Positions 36,467 through 45,520 of a stretch of 64,000 bases of DNA are shown here, in pieces (positions within the stretch are counted from its first letter, which is position 1; each line of letters starts with the position of its first letter). The translations under genes and the position numbers were made by a program. Origin of the DNA: Geojedonia sp051814705 (lineage in GTDB: Bacteria > Bacteroidota > Bacteroidia > Flavobacteriales > Flavobacteriaceae); NCBI GenBank assembly GCA_051814705.1, contig JBPWQW010000001.1, positions 868,001 to 932,000 on the forward strand. Reading direction: 5' to 3'. The notes beneath the pieces were generated by a model. It was given only the letters and a program-made list of their open reading frames with translations. It searched no databases and had not been told where the DNA came from.

Positions 36467-36817
36467 TTAAGATTTGTTTATGATTGCGGATAAGATTTTT
36501 CGTAATTCTTCCACTTATTGTTGAAGTTCAGCTAATTCGAAGTTAAATGGGGTGTTTAAACCTTTTAAGAGCTTTAACCAAAGCACGGATTCTTTAGCTT
36601 CTTTTCTGGCAATTTTTAATCTGAATTTAAAATCTTTATCACCTAATTTTTCATTAGCTTCTATATAATTTGCAGCAATTGAACCTGATGATTTCACTAA
36701 TTGTTTTCCATCATTAATATTAGAGATAGTTCTTGGAAGTTTTTGAATTAATAATCTACAGTCCTTTGCAAACAAATAAGTCCGCTCTTCTAAATCGTAA
36801 ATTTTATCGTTTTCCAT
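36467..36817 (-). CDS. Four-helix-bundle protein (TIGR02436/S23 type) with premature stop
   Basis: The open frame from 36817 (or an ATG six bases earlier) stops at 36515 after about 100 residues, with the family features LIQKLPRTISNI, KQLVKSSGSIAANYIEA and SVLWLKLLK. Past that TAA the same frame stays open for 15 more codons (VEELRKILSAIINKS) to a second TAA at 36467-36469, which restores the usual length of about 117. So a single nonsense change probably cut the last helix. These proteins usually sit in rRNA intervening sequences or as free cassettes; here it lies between rimM and trmN6. The feature spans the full frame. Confidence 0.72.
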
Positions 36818-36850
36818 ATTCATTGGAATTTGGTGCTTGAATGTTGGAAT

Positions 36851-37378
36851 TTATTGAATATAAAGATCAATAAGTCCATCAGGAGTTTCAACGATAATCA
36901 GTTTCTTTTTTTTATCCACTTTTTTGATGAAGGCATCATTCATGGGAATAAGGATTTCAACACCCTCTCGGTCAATTTCAAACAAGGACTGTGCAGTAGA
37001 ATCGTTAATGGCTTTTATAATCCCAACCTTTCCAAAATTAACATCTTCAACAGTAAATCCAATTACTTCATGAAAGTAAAATTTATCATCCTTTAGTTTT
37101 GGCAAGAATTCCAGAGGGAGATACACGTCACATTTTAAAATACTATCGGCATCTTCTTCAGTATCCACTTCTTCAAATTTAACACGTAGTAACTCCGATT
37201 TATGCAATTGGGAAGATTCAATAAAGAAAGGGACTAAACTGTTTCGTAAATCAATAAATATAGCATCGAGGTTTTCATACAGTTCAGGCTCATCAGTATC
37301 AAGTTTTACCAAAACTTCGCCTTTAAAGCTGTACTTTTTTACAATTTTACCGAGATAGAAACAATCTTTTTTTTGCAT
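36851..37378 (-). CDS. rimM: Ribosome maturation factor RimM
   Basis: 175 residues: N-terminal RimM domain (YLGKIVKKYSFKGEVLVKLDTD) and C-terminal PRC-barrel (LPKLKDDKFYFHEVIGFTV, EVLIPMNDAFI). Binds S19 and helps 16S maturation of the 30S head. It follows rpsP on the same strand, but its start codon directly follows the T-run of a strong terminator, leaving no room for a ribosome binding site. Confidence 0.95.
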   Translation of the reverse strand: MQKKDCFYLGKIVKKYSFKGEVLVKLDTDEPELYENLDAIFIDLRNSLVPFFIESSQLHKSELLRVKFEEVDTEEDADSILKCDVYLPLEFLPKLKDDKFYFHEVIGFTVEDVNFGKVGIIKAINDSTAQSLFEIDREGVEILIPMNDAFIKKVDKKKKLIIVETPDGLIDLYIQ

Positions 37379-37408
37379 AAAAAAACCCAGACATTTTTCG
37401 TCTGGGTT
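37379..37408 (-). terminator. Intrinsic terminator/attenuator between rpsP and rimM
   Basis: On the minus strand: AACCCAGAC, 7-base loop, GTCTGGGTT, then seven T and at once the rimM ATG. Stem is perfect (37384-37392 with 37400-37408). It could end most rpsP transcripts and let some read into rimM. Confidence 0.88.
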
Positions 37409-37429
37409 AAAAGTATAAAAAATAATTTT

Positions 37430-38008
37430 TTATTCTTCTTCTTTTGAAACTTCTGTTTCAGCTACTGGAGCATCTTCTGTTGCTTCTTCAGTAACGGGCT
37501 CTTCAGTGGCGACTTCGTCAACTGCTACAGCTTCTTCAGCTACAGTTTCTTCAGCCACTTCTTCAACAGCTGCAGCGGCTCTTGCCTCATTTACGGCTTT
37601 TTCTGCCTCTAAAGCTATGGCTTTAGCATCTGCTTTGGCTTTAGCTAAATTATCTTTTTTAGCATCAACCCTGCCTGATTTTTCTTCTACCCAAGCGTTG
37701 AATTTTGCTTCAGCTTGTTCTTCAGTTAAAGCACCTTTTCTAACGCCACCTGCTAAATGATTTTTTAATAATACGCCTTTGTAAGATAAAATTGCTCTCG
37801 CAGTATCTGTTGGTTGCGCACCATTTTGTAACCAAGTTACAGCTCCATCAACATTCAATTCAATGGTTGCTGGGTTAGTGTTTGGGTTGTAAGCACCTAA
37901 TTTTTCTAGGTATTTACCATCTCTTTTTGATCTTGCATCGGCTGCAACAATCCAGTAATAAGGCTTTCCTTTTTTACCGTGTCTTTGTAATCTAATTTTT
38001 ACTGGCAT
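37430..38008 (-). CDS. rpsP: 30S ribosomal protein S16 with acidic extension
   Basis: 192 residues. The first 80 or so are S16 (MPVKIRLQRHGKKGKPYYWIV, YLEKLGAYNP). The rest is a long Ala/Glu/Val-rich tail, typical of flavobacterial S16 but absent in E. coli (82 residues). First gene of the rpsP-rimM-four-helix-trmN6 unit. Confidence 0.96.
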   Translation of the reverse strand: MPVKIRLQRHGKKGKPYYWIVAADARSKRDGKYLEKLGAYNPNTNPATIELNVDGAVTWLQNGAQPTDTARAILSYKGVLLKNHLAGGVRKGALTEEQAEAKFNAWVEEKSGRVDAKKDNLAKAKADAKAIALEAEKAVNEARAAAAVEEVAEETVAEEAVAVDEVATEEPVTEEATEDAPVAETEVSKEEE

Positions 38009-38178
38009 AATGATTAATTAGTAAGGTTCTCGACCTCGATTATTAATGAGTGCGCAAAGGTAATACATTTTTTTATTTGACACACATTATTTTTTTGAAA
38101 TACATTAATTTTCAAATTTATTATACTTTTAGAATCCTTTTTAAGTTATTTGTAGTGTAGGCATTAAGCGAAATAAAT

Positions 38179-38676
38179 ATGAAAAATAAATATATTTTGG
38201 TTCTGTTAGCATTAGTTACGTTGCAGAATTGTTCAGACCATGTTGAGTTTAATACGCCTGCAATTCAAGGATATAAAGATGGAGTAATCTGGAGAGCGGT
38301 ATATCAAGCTGCAGATATTGATTTTGGGGGCTTGGTCATTGAAGGAGGTGATCGTGGCGAGACCTTATTATTTGTAACAGTCGATGACGGTCGAGGGACT
38401 TATACTTTTGGAGGTGATTCGCCAAATGAAGCAAGGTTTACCGATGCAAATGGGGTGGTCTATTCTACAAAAAACGCCCCAGATCCTAGTCTTTCGGTAT
38501 ATCCAGCAGATGGAGAAATAGTAATTCAAAGTTTTGATAATTCGGCGACCCCAAAAACCTTGACAGGCGTATTTTGGTTCAATGCTTATACAAGTGATGG
38601 ATTGAGTCGCGTGAATTTTAATCGGGGGAATGTATATAGAGTCCCTTTAGTTGGTGGATTGGACGCCAACAAATGA
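38179..38676 (+). CDS. DUF6252-like lipoprotein
   Basis: 165 residues. Lipobox LQNC with Cys at about 18, then a beta-rich domain beginning with NTPAIQGYKDGVIWRA, which fits the DUF6252 pattern of Bacteroidota lipoproteins. Ligand and role unknown. It sits alone between divergent rpsP and dnaE. Confidence 0.65.
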   Translation: MKNKYILVLLALVTLQNCSDHVEFNTPAIQGYKDGVIWRAVYQAADIDFGGLVIEGGDRGETLLFVTVDDGRGTYTFGGDSPNEARFTDANGVVYSTKNAPDPSLSVYPADGEIVIQSFDNSATPKTLTGVFWFNAYTSDGLSRVNFNRGNVYRVPLVGGLDANK

Positions 38677-38850
38677 CAGGAAAGACAACCAAAAACCTAA
38701 TTTAAAATAGAGCTTCAACGTTTTCTAATGGACTCTTTTTTGTTTACAATTGTTTATAACTTCACTTTATAAAAGCGAAAATTCTGTGTAATTTTATCCT
38801 CTTCGTTTAACCACTAAACGAAAAAACACATCAACGGATAAACACAAACA

Positions 38851-41800
38851 ATGTACTTAATATTTGATACTGAAACCACTGGATTACCAAAGCGATGGGA
38901 TGCACCTATAAGTGATACCGATAATTGGCCACGTTGTATACAAATAGCTTGGCAATTACATGATGCATTGGGAAATTGTATTGAACATCAGGATTATTTG
39001 GTACAACCCGAAGGATTCAATATTCCGTATGATGCCGAAAAAATTCATGGGATTTCTACTGAGTTAGCACAGAAAGATGGTAAACCTCTGGTAGAGGTTT
39101 TGGAAAAATTCAATGAGGCTTTGTCTAAAACCAAATTTGTTGTTGGGCAAAACGTAGGCTTTGATTTAAACATCATGGGCGCCGAATTTATTCGTGCTGA
39201 TCTTGCCAATTCATTGCAAGAATTGCCAGTTTTGGATACTTGTACAGAGCATACTGCCGAACTCTGCAAACTCCCTGGAGGGCGTTATGGTAAATTTAAA
39301 TTGCCCACCCTCACCGAATTGCATGAGTTTTTGTTTAATACCCCTTTTGGAGAAGCTCATAATGCCACTGCCGACGTTGAAGCGACCTCACGATGTTTTT
39401 TCGAACTTATTCGTCGCCAGGAATTTACAAAAGAAGAACTGGCTGTTCAACCTGATTATTTTCAAAAATTTTCAGAAGCCAATCCTAAAGAAATTCAGAG
39501 TATTGGTTTAAAACACATCAATCTTAAAAAGGAAAGTGCAAAAATAAATAAACAGCTTCAGAAGGCCCAGAGTGAAGTAGTCATGGATTCCGATACAAGT
39601 GACTTTAGTAAGGAATTAGATGAGGTAGATTTTGTACACCTACATAACCATTCGCAATTTTCAATACTTCAGTCTACCATCAGTATCAAAAATTTAGTGG
39701 CTTCAGCAGCAAAGCACAAGATGTGTGCTGTAGCACTAACCGATCACGCCAATATGATGGGAGCCTTTCATTTTGTAAAGGAAGTCAACCTTCATAATAA
39801 AACGGTTCAAGCCAAAAACAAGGAAAACAAAGAGAAAGGGGAAACACCTTCTGAACCTGAGATTAAACCTATTATCGGATGTGAGTTTTTTGTTTGTGAA
39901 GATCACCTAGATAAATCCAGAAAAGATAATGGTTATCAAGTCGTGTTTATTGCAAAAAACAAAAAAGGATATCACAATTTGGCAAAACTATCTTCAATTG
40001 CCTATACAAAAGGCTTTTATTATGTGCCAAGAATTGATAAAGACCTTATAAGACAATTTAAAGAAGACTTGATTGTTTTAACTGGGAATTTATATGGAGA
40101 GGTTCCGAGTAAAGTGCTAAATATAGGAGAAAATCAAGCTGAAGAAGCTTTGCTGTGGTGGAAACAGGAATTTGGGGATGATCTATATATTGAATTGTCT
40201 CGACATAATCAAGAAGATGAAAATCGTGTTAATCAAGTTCTAGTTGAGTTTTCCAAAAAACACAATATTAAAGTGGTTGCGACCAACAACACTTATTATG
40301 CAGAACAAGAAGATGCAAACGCACACGATATTTTATTGTGTGTTAAAGATGGGGAAAAACAGGCGACTCCAATAGGGCGTGGGCGCGGTTATCGCTACGG
40401 ATTGCCCAATCAGGAGTATTATTTTAAGTCCAAAAAGGCTATGAAAGCGCTTTTTAAAGACCTTCCTGAAGCTATTTTCAACATCCAAGACGTAGTAGAT
40501 AAAATAGAACCCTATCAATTGGCTCGTGAAGTATTGCTTCCAAGATTTGAAATTCCCAATAATTTTGAGCATGAGGACGACTATCTCAAACACTTAACCA
40601 ATGAAGGGGCGAAAAAGCGATATGAAACGATCACGCCAGAAATTCAAGAACGGTTAGATTTTGAGCTAGATGTTATTAAGAAAACCGGCTATCCAGGCTA
40701 CTTTTTAATTGTAGAGGATTTTATTCGCGAAGCTCGAAAAATGGGCGTTTCTGTAGGTCCAGGACGTGGTTCGGCGGCAGGATCGGTAGTCGCCTATTGT
40801 CTTTGGATCACTAATATTGACCCCCTTAAATACGATTTACTTTTTGAGCGTTTTCTCAATCCTGATCGGGTAAGCATGCCCGATATTGATATCGATTTTG
40901 ATGATGAAGGTCGGGGGTTGGTCATGGATTATGTCATAAAAAAATACGGAAGCAGCCAAGTAGCACAGATTATTACGTACGGTACTATGGCTGCCAAATC
41001 TTCAATTCGAGATACGGCTAGAGTATTAGACCTGCCATTACACGAAGCCGATCGGATTGCAAAACTAATTCCCACCATGTCCAAGCTCCATAAGATTTTT
41101 GAGCTGGATGAATCTAAATTGAGCAAAATGTTTAGGGCCGAAGACCTTGAAAAGGTCAACCAATTGCTTAATATTTCGGATGGGGAGGATTTGGAAGCCG
41201 AAACCGTGAATCAAGCAAGAATTTTGGAAGGCTCCGTTCGTAATACCGGAATTCATGCCTGTGGAGTTATCATCACACCAAGTGATATCACCGATTTTGT
41301 ACCCGTTGCTACCGCCAAAGATTCAGATTTATATGTTACCCAGTTTGATAACTCTGTGGTTGAAGAAGCCGGCTTATTGAAAATGGATTTCTTGGGATTA
41401 AAAACCTTAACCCTTATTAAGGACACAATTAAAATCGTTAAGGCAAAGCATGGCATAACTTTAGACCCAGACACTTTCCCATTGGATGACGAAAAAACTT
41501 ATGAGCTGTTTCAAAAAGGAGAAACCGTAGGAATTTTTCAATATGAATCGGCAGGAATGCAAAAACACCTTAAGGATTTAAAGCCCTCGGTTTTTGACGA
41601 CCTTATTGCGATGAATGCTTTGTATCGTCCAGGACCAATGGAATACATTCCAAGCTTTATTCGTCGTAAACACGGTGATGAAGCCATTGAGTATGACCTT
41701 CCGGTTATGGAAGACAATCTAAAGGAAACTTATGGGATTACCGTCTATCAAGAGCAAGTGATGTTATTATCGCAACGTATAGCAAATTTTACCAAAGGTG

Positions 41801-43203
41801 AAGCCGATGTGCTGCGTAAAGCAATGGGGAAAAAGATTTTTGCTGTTTTAGAAAAAATGAAGCCAAAATTTTTGGCAGGCGGTGATAAAAACGGTCATAA
41901 AAAAGAGACTTTAGAAAAAATTTGGAAAGACTGGGAAGCCTTTGCAAGTTATGCGTTTAACAAATCGCACTCCACATGTTACGCATGGATAGCCTATCAA
42001 ACCGCGTATTTAAAAGCCCATTATCCTGCTGAATACATGGCGGCTGTACTTTCAAATAATATGAATGACATCAAACAGGTTACCTTCTTTATGGAAGAGT
42101 GCAAACGCATGCGATTGGACGTACTTGGTCCTGATGTTAATGAATCCTACTATAAATTTTCGGTAAATAAAGACAATGCTGTGCGCTTTGGTATGGGCGC
42201 TGTTAAAGGTGTAGGCCATGGCGCCGTTATGACCATTGTGGACAACCGGAAAAAAGATGGTCATTACAGCTCTATTTTTGATTTGGCAAAGCGCGTCGAT
42301 TTGCGAGCAGCCAATAAAAAAGCATTTGAGAACTTGGCTTTAGCCGGCGGATTTGATTGCTTTAAAAACACCCATCGCGCACAATATTTATATGATGAAG
42401 GCGACGGGATTAGCTTTTTGGAGAAAGCCATTCGATATGGAAATAAACATCAAGAAAATGAAAACTCGTCGCAGGTAAGTTTGTTTGGCGACGCCAGTGA
42501 CGTCCAAATAGCAGAGCCCCTAATACCTCCATGTGAAGAGTGGGGAACTATGGAAAAACTGGCGCGGGAAAAAGAAGTGGTCGGGATTTATATTTCTGGG
42601 CATCCTCTTGATGATTTCAAAATCGAAATGAACACCTTTTGTAACGCAACGCTGGCACAGTTTAATCATTTGGAAGGCTGTGTTAATCGGGAATTGACTT
42701 TTGGTGGTGTGGTGACCGAAATCCAACATCGGGTGAGCAAACAAGGCAAAGGATGGGCGGCATTTAACGTTGAAGATTATACCGATAGTTTTGAGTTTAG
42801 GATCTTTGGGGAAGACTATTTAAAATTCAGGCATTTTTTGGTAAAAAACTCCTTTGTTTATGTAAAAGTCTTTGTTAGAGAGGGGTGGATGGATAAAACT
42901 ACTGGGAAAAAAAGCGAGCCTCGGTTACAGTTTAATAGCTTTCAGTTATTACATGATGTTATGGATGTTTATGCTAAAAAGCTATCCATTCAATTAGATA
43001 TTAAAGATTTACAAGAGCATCGTATTAAAGTGCTCAAGGACTTAATAAAAATGCACAAAGGTGATCACACCCTTAATTTTGTAGTATATGATAATGAGGA
43101 ATCCTTAAAATTAAGTATGCCTAGCAGAAAACAAAAGGTAAAAATTTCCCAAGAATTGTTAGATGAGTTGGAGAACAATGAGGTGTTTTACAAGCTAAAT
43201 TAA
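38851..43203 (+). CDS. dnaE: DNA polymerase III alpha subunit with N-terminal proofreading exonuclease
   Basis: Replicative polymerase, 1450 residues. Residues 1-190 are a DnaQ-type 3'-5' exonuclease (DTETTG at 6-11; later HNATADVEAT). The PHP domain begins with VHLHNHSQFS near 266. The polymerase active site PDIDIDFDDEGR has Asp678 and Asp680. A finger region, HhH and OB fold (FGGVVTEIQHRVSKQGK) follow. Exonuclease-DnaE fusion is usual in Bacteroidota; most bacteria use a separate DnaQ. Confidence 0.96.
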   Translation: MYLIFDTETTGLPKRWDAPISDTDNWPRCIQIAWQLHDALGNCIEHQDYLVQPEGFNIPYDAEKIHGISTELAQKDGKPLVEVLEKFNEALSKTKFVVGQNVGFDLNIMGAEFIRADLANSLQELPVLDTCTEHTAELCKLPGGRYGKFKLPTLTELHEFLFNTPFGEAHNATADVEATSRCFFELIRRQEFTKEELAVQPDYFQKFSEANPKEIQSIGLKHINLKKESAKINKQLQKAQSEVVMDSDTSDFSKELDEVDFVHLHNHSQFSILQSTISIKNLVASAAKHKMCAVALTDHANMMGAFHFVKEVNLHNKTVQAKNKENKEKGETPSEPEIKPIIGCEFFVCEDHLDKSRKDNGYQVVFIAKNKKGYHNLAKLSSIAYTKGFYYVPRIDKDLIRQFKEDLIVLTGNLYGEVPSKVLNIGENQAEEALLWWKQEFGDDLYIELSRHNQEDENRVNQVLVEFSKKHNIKVVATNNTYYAEQEDANAHDILLCVKDGEKQATPIGRGRGYRYGLPNQEYYFKSKKAMKALFKDLPEAIFNIQDVVDKIEPYQLAREVLLPRFEIPNNFEHEDDYLKHLTNEGAKKRYETITPEIQERLDFELDVIKKTGYPGYFLIVEDFIREARKMGVSVGPGRGSAAGSVVAYCLWITNIDPLKYDLLFERFLNPDRVSMPDIDIDFDDEGRGLVMDYVIKKYGSSQVAQIITYGTMAAKSSIRDTARVLDLPLHEADRIAKLIPTMSKLHKIFELDESKLSKMFRAEDLEKVNQLLNISDGEDLEAETVNQARILEGSVRNTGIHACGVIITPSDITDFVPVATAKDSDLYVTQFDNSVVEEAGLLKMDFLGLKTLTLIKDTIKIVKAKHGITLDPDTFPLDDEKTYELFQKGETVGIFQYESAGMQKHLKDLKPSVFDDLIAMNALYRPGPMEYIPSFIRRKHGDEAIEYDLPVMEDNLKETYGITVYQEQVMLLSQRIANFTKGEADVLRKAMGKKIFAVLEKMKPKFLAGGDKNGHKKETLEKIWKDWEAFASYAFNKSHSTCYAWIAYQTAYLKAHYPAEYMAAVLSNNMNDIKQVTFFMEECKRMRLDVLGPDVNESYYKFSVNKDNAVRFGMGAVKGVGHGAVMTIVDNRKKDGHYSSIFDLAKRVDLRAANKKAFENLALAGGFDCFKNTHRAQYLYDEGDGISFLEKAIRYGNKHQENENSSQVSLFGDASDVQIAEPLIPPCEEWGTMEKLAREKEVVGIYISGHPLDDFKIEMNTFCNATLAQFNHLEGCVNRELTFGGVVTEIQHRVSKQGKGWAAFNVEDYTDSFEFRIFGEDYLKFRHFLVKNSFVYVKVFVREGWMDKTTGKKSEPRLQFNSFQLLHDVMDVYAKKLSIQLDIKDLQEHRIKVLKDLIKMHKGDHTLNFVVYDNEESLKLSMPSRKQKVKISQELLDELENNEVFYKLN

Positions 43204-43252
43204 GTTAAGTAGAAGGGTTTACAACTCAGTTAAAATTATTAAACCGCTATAT

Positions 43253-43579
43253 TTAAGTGTTTTGCTTATCTAAATAATCACCAAGATTTTTAAGCGAATT
43301 ATCCCAGAATTGTTCGTAAAATTTCAGCCAATCGTTAATCTCTTTTAAAGATTTGGCGTTCGCCTTGCAAAATCGTTCGCGCCCTTGGGTATCGATAGAA
43401 ACCAATCCAACATCTTCTAAGGTTTTAATATGTTTAGTAACGCCTTGACGGCTTATCTCAAATTGATTGGATATTTGTGTGATACTTAAAGCTGAAGCTC
43501 CTATTACCAAGGCGTGAAATATATCACGCCTTGTTGGATCAGCAATGGCTTTAAAAAGTTTTGTTATTCTATCCTGCAT
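43253..43579 (-). CDS. ArsR-family repressor
   Basis: 108 residues. Winged HTH with FKAIADPTRRDIFHAL at the N-terminus and ITQISNQFEISRQGVTKHIKTLEDVGL. No metal-binding Cys motif is seen, so it is probably not a metal sensor. Overlaps the preceding SRPBCC gene by 11 bp. Likely controls its own operon through the dyads at 44022-44079. Confidence 0.9.
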   Translation of the reverse strand: MQDRITKLFKAIADPTRRDIFHALVIGASALSITQISNQFEISRQGVTKHIKTLEDVGLVSIDTQGRERFCKANAKSLKEINDWLKFYEQFWDNSLKNLGDYLDKQNT

Positions 43580-43997
43580 TTACAAGATTTTTTAAATAGT
43601 TTGATAATTCGTTCATGCAATTGGTCCAACCACCGTTAAAACTTTCAAACATTGCAACTGCAGTATCTCCAGCATAGTTTGTAATACCTGAATGTTCTAA
43701 TATGAGTTTGGTATTATTGCCTACAGGTTCTAAAGTCCAACTTACAGTTGTTTCAACATTGGTGTTTTGTACAACCCAAGTATAGACTAAGGTATAAGGA
43801 TTAGACTGCTTTACTTTTCCTGTAATGGTTAAGCAGCCTTTATCTTCACTAGCTGTAAACGTATAGTTGTATCCTTTTTCTGCTTTAAAATCGGCTTTAA
43901 TAAACCAGGCAGAAATCTGTTCAGCTTTAGTAATGGCATTCCATACGGCATCAATTGGATGATTAAATAACTGTTCCTTTTTGATAATGTCTTTCAT
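43569..43997 (-). CDS. SRPBCC (AHSA1-like) domain protein
   Basis: 142 residues of the START/Bet v1-like fold (FNHPIDAVWNAITKAEQISAWF; C-terminal GGWTNCMNELSNYLK). Binds a hydrophobic ligand; function unknown. SRPBCC-ArsR pairs are widespread, and the order here is SRPBCC first. Confidence 0.85.
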   Translation of the reverse strand: MKDIIKKEQLFNHPIDAVWNAITKAEQISAWFIKADFKAEKGYNYTFTASEDKGCLTITGKVKQSNPYTLVYTWVVQNTNVETTVSWTLEPVGNNTKLILEHSGITNYAGDTAVAMFESFNGGWTNCMNELSNYLKNLVNAG

Positions 43998-44021
43998 AAT
44001 GTAATATTTTTAAATTAATAT

Positions 44022-44037
44022 GCAACTATTGAGTTGC
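44022..44037. promoter_or_regulatory. Candidate ArsR operator, site 1
   Basis: Dyad GCAACTATTGAGTTGC, 25 bp before the SRPBCC start (minus strand). Confidence 0.55.
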
Positions 44038-44063
44038 TAAATTAATATAAACATTTTGATTAT

Positions 44064-44079
44064 GCAACTTTTAGGTTGC
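44064..44079. promoter_or_regulatory. Candidate ArsR operator, site 2
   Basis: Dyad GCAACTTTTAGGTTGC, which matches site 1 at most positions; the centres are 42 bp apart, four helical turns. Confidence 0.55.
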
Positions 44080-44350
44080 ATTAATTAGAATTACCTTATA
44101 AATAGTTGCCTTTAAAGGAAAAAGGAAGTTTAAAAAGGATTCAGCCCTGATGCTTCGAGATTGGAGCTCCATGAAATGAGCGACTTGAGGAATCCGGTTT
44201 ATTTTAAAAAAATCATACGTCCAAACCCCCAGTATAATATCAAACAATCCAATTATAAACAAAACAAATACCTGTCCCGTAAGTTTTGGAGTTTTTTTTG
44301 ACTAATTTTGCATATTAAACTAAAGTGAAACACATTTAAAGATAAATATT

Positions 44351-44668
44351 ATGGCATTAGAGATAACAGATGCAACGTTTGAAGCAACCGTTTTAAAAAG
44401 TGATAAACCCGTAATGGTGGATTTTTGGGCAGCTTGGTGTGGGCCTTGTAGAATGGTGGGACCCATCATTGAACAAATAAGCGACGAATACCAAGGAAAA
44501 GCTGTAGTAGGTAAAGTAGATGTGGATGCAAATCAAGAATTTGCAGCGAAATATGGTGTGCGTAATATTCCAACAGTTTTGGTGTTTCAGAACGGCGAAG
44601 TAGTTGGAAGACAGGTAGGTGTAGCCCCCAAAAGCGCTTATACTGACGCTATTGATTCACTTTTGTAA
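44351..44668 (+). CDS. trxA: Thioredoxin
   Basis: 105 residues with the redox motif WCGPC (Cys30 and Cys33), cis-Pro in RNIPTVLVF, and standard length. Reduces disulfides in cytoplasmic proteins with thioredoxin reductase. Monocistronic, with a terminator 22 bp after the stop. Confidence 0.96.
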   Translation: MALEITDATFEATVLKSDKPVMVDFWAAWCGPCRMVGPIIEQISDEYQGKAVVGKVDVDANQEFAAKYGVRNIPTVLVFQNGEVVGRQVGVAPKSAYTDAIDSLL

Positions 44669-44690
44669 GATAAGCCCAAAAGAAATGATA

Positions 44691-44721
44691 AAAGGTTTGC
44701 CATTTTGGTAAACCTTTTTTT
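44691..44721 (+). terminator. Intrinsic terminator after trxA
   Basis: Stem AAAGGTTTGCC / GGTAAACCTTT with an ATTTT loop, one mismatch, and a T-run. Confidence 0.85.
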
Positions 44722-44882
44722 ATTTTAGGAGAACCGAAAATTAATAAATTTTAAAAGTACATTTACAAAATGAACGATTAAACTATTTAATTTGAGAGCG
44801 AAGCATTGCCTGAGGTCTTATTTTTTAAATAAATTTAAACGACATAATTTAGTCATATTTAAACGAGCGAAAATTAAACATA

Positions 44883-45428
44883 ATGAGCAGTAAATCGAAA
44901 ACACAAGATGCTATTGACAGCAAACTTATAGAAGATCGTAAAGTATTTCTTTGGGGGCAGGTAGATGACAAGTCTGCAAAACACGTGATTGACAGACTTA
45001 TGTATTTGGATGCCTTGGAAACCAAGGATATTCATTTATACGTGAATAGTCCTGGAGGTTATGTAACCTCTGGTTTTGCAATTTACGATTGTATGAAGGC
45101 GTTAAATAGTGATGTGTCAACCATATGTACAGGTTTTGCAGCATCTATGGGATCAATAATTCTATCAGCTGGCACAAAAGGGAAACGGTATATTCAACCT
45201 CATGCAAGGGTCATGATTCATCAGCCAAGTGGCGGTGCCAGAGGACCGGCAAGTGATATACAAATTACAGCACAGGAAATAATTTTGACCAAAGAATTGA
45301 GTGCCCAAATTTTAGCCGATAATTGTGGTCAAAAATTTGAAAAGATTATGAAAGATTTTAATCGGGACCATTGGATGGGAGCCGACGAATCGGTGGCTTA
45401 TGGCATAGTGGATAAGGTTATTAAATAA
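44883..45428 (+). CDS. ClpP-like serine protease subunit
   Basis: 181 residues of the ClpP/crotonase fold. Catalytic Ser88 in GFAASMGS and His113 in MIHQPSGG are present; the Asp near 158 (FNRDHWM) completes the triad. It is a little shorter than ClpP1 of the clpX operon, and clpX is not adjacent, so it is probably an accessory paralogue. Confidence 0.86.
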   Translation: MSSKSKTQDAIDSKLIEDRKVFLWGQVDDKSAKHVIDRLMYLDALETKDIHLYVNSPGGYVTSGFAIYDCMKALNSDVSTICTGFAASMGSIILSAGTKGKRYIQPHARVMIHQPSGGARGPASDIQITAQEIILTKELSAQILADNCGQKFEKIMKDFNRDHWMGADESVAYGIVDKVIK

Positions 45429-45518
45429 GTTATTGAGTTACTAAGTTATTTAGGCAATACGCACTTAAAACTTACTAATATACTCAATAACCCAATGACT
45501 CAATAACTCAATAACTCA
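45429..45518. repeat. Heptamer-built inverted repeat (GTTATTGA / TCAATAAC)
   Basis: Left arm starts GTTATTGAGTTACTAAGTTA near 45428 and the right arm ends in CTCAATAACTCAATAACTCA. Each arm is made of 7-bp units and the arms can pair over about 22 bp across a loop. It fills the gap between the ClpP-like and DUF58 genes. Confidence 0.7.
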
Positions 45519-45520
45519 AA

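Larger units (their letters stand above)
43998..44350. other. Intergenic region between SRPBCC/ArsR operon and trxA
   Basis: No gene is supported. It holds the two dyads at 44022-44037 and 44064-44079 and, before trxA, TAATTTTG at 44303-44310, a -7-like element. A 63-codon open frame on the minus strand (44071-44262) overlaps a dyad and looks random. Confidence 0.4.

Noticed and set aside
44071..44262. 63-codon minus-strand open frame before trxA
   Set aside because: Overlaps one of the dyads, has no recognisable domain, and looks like chance.
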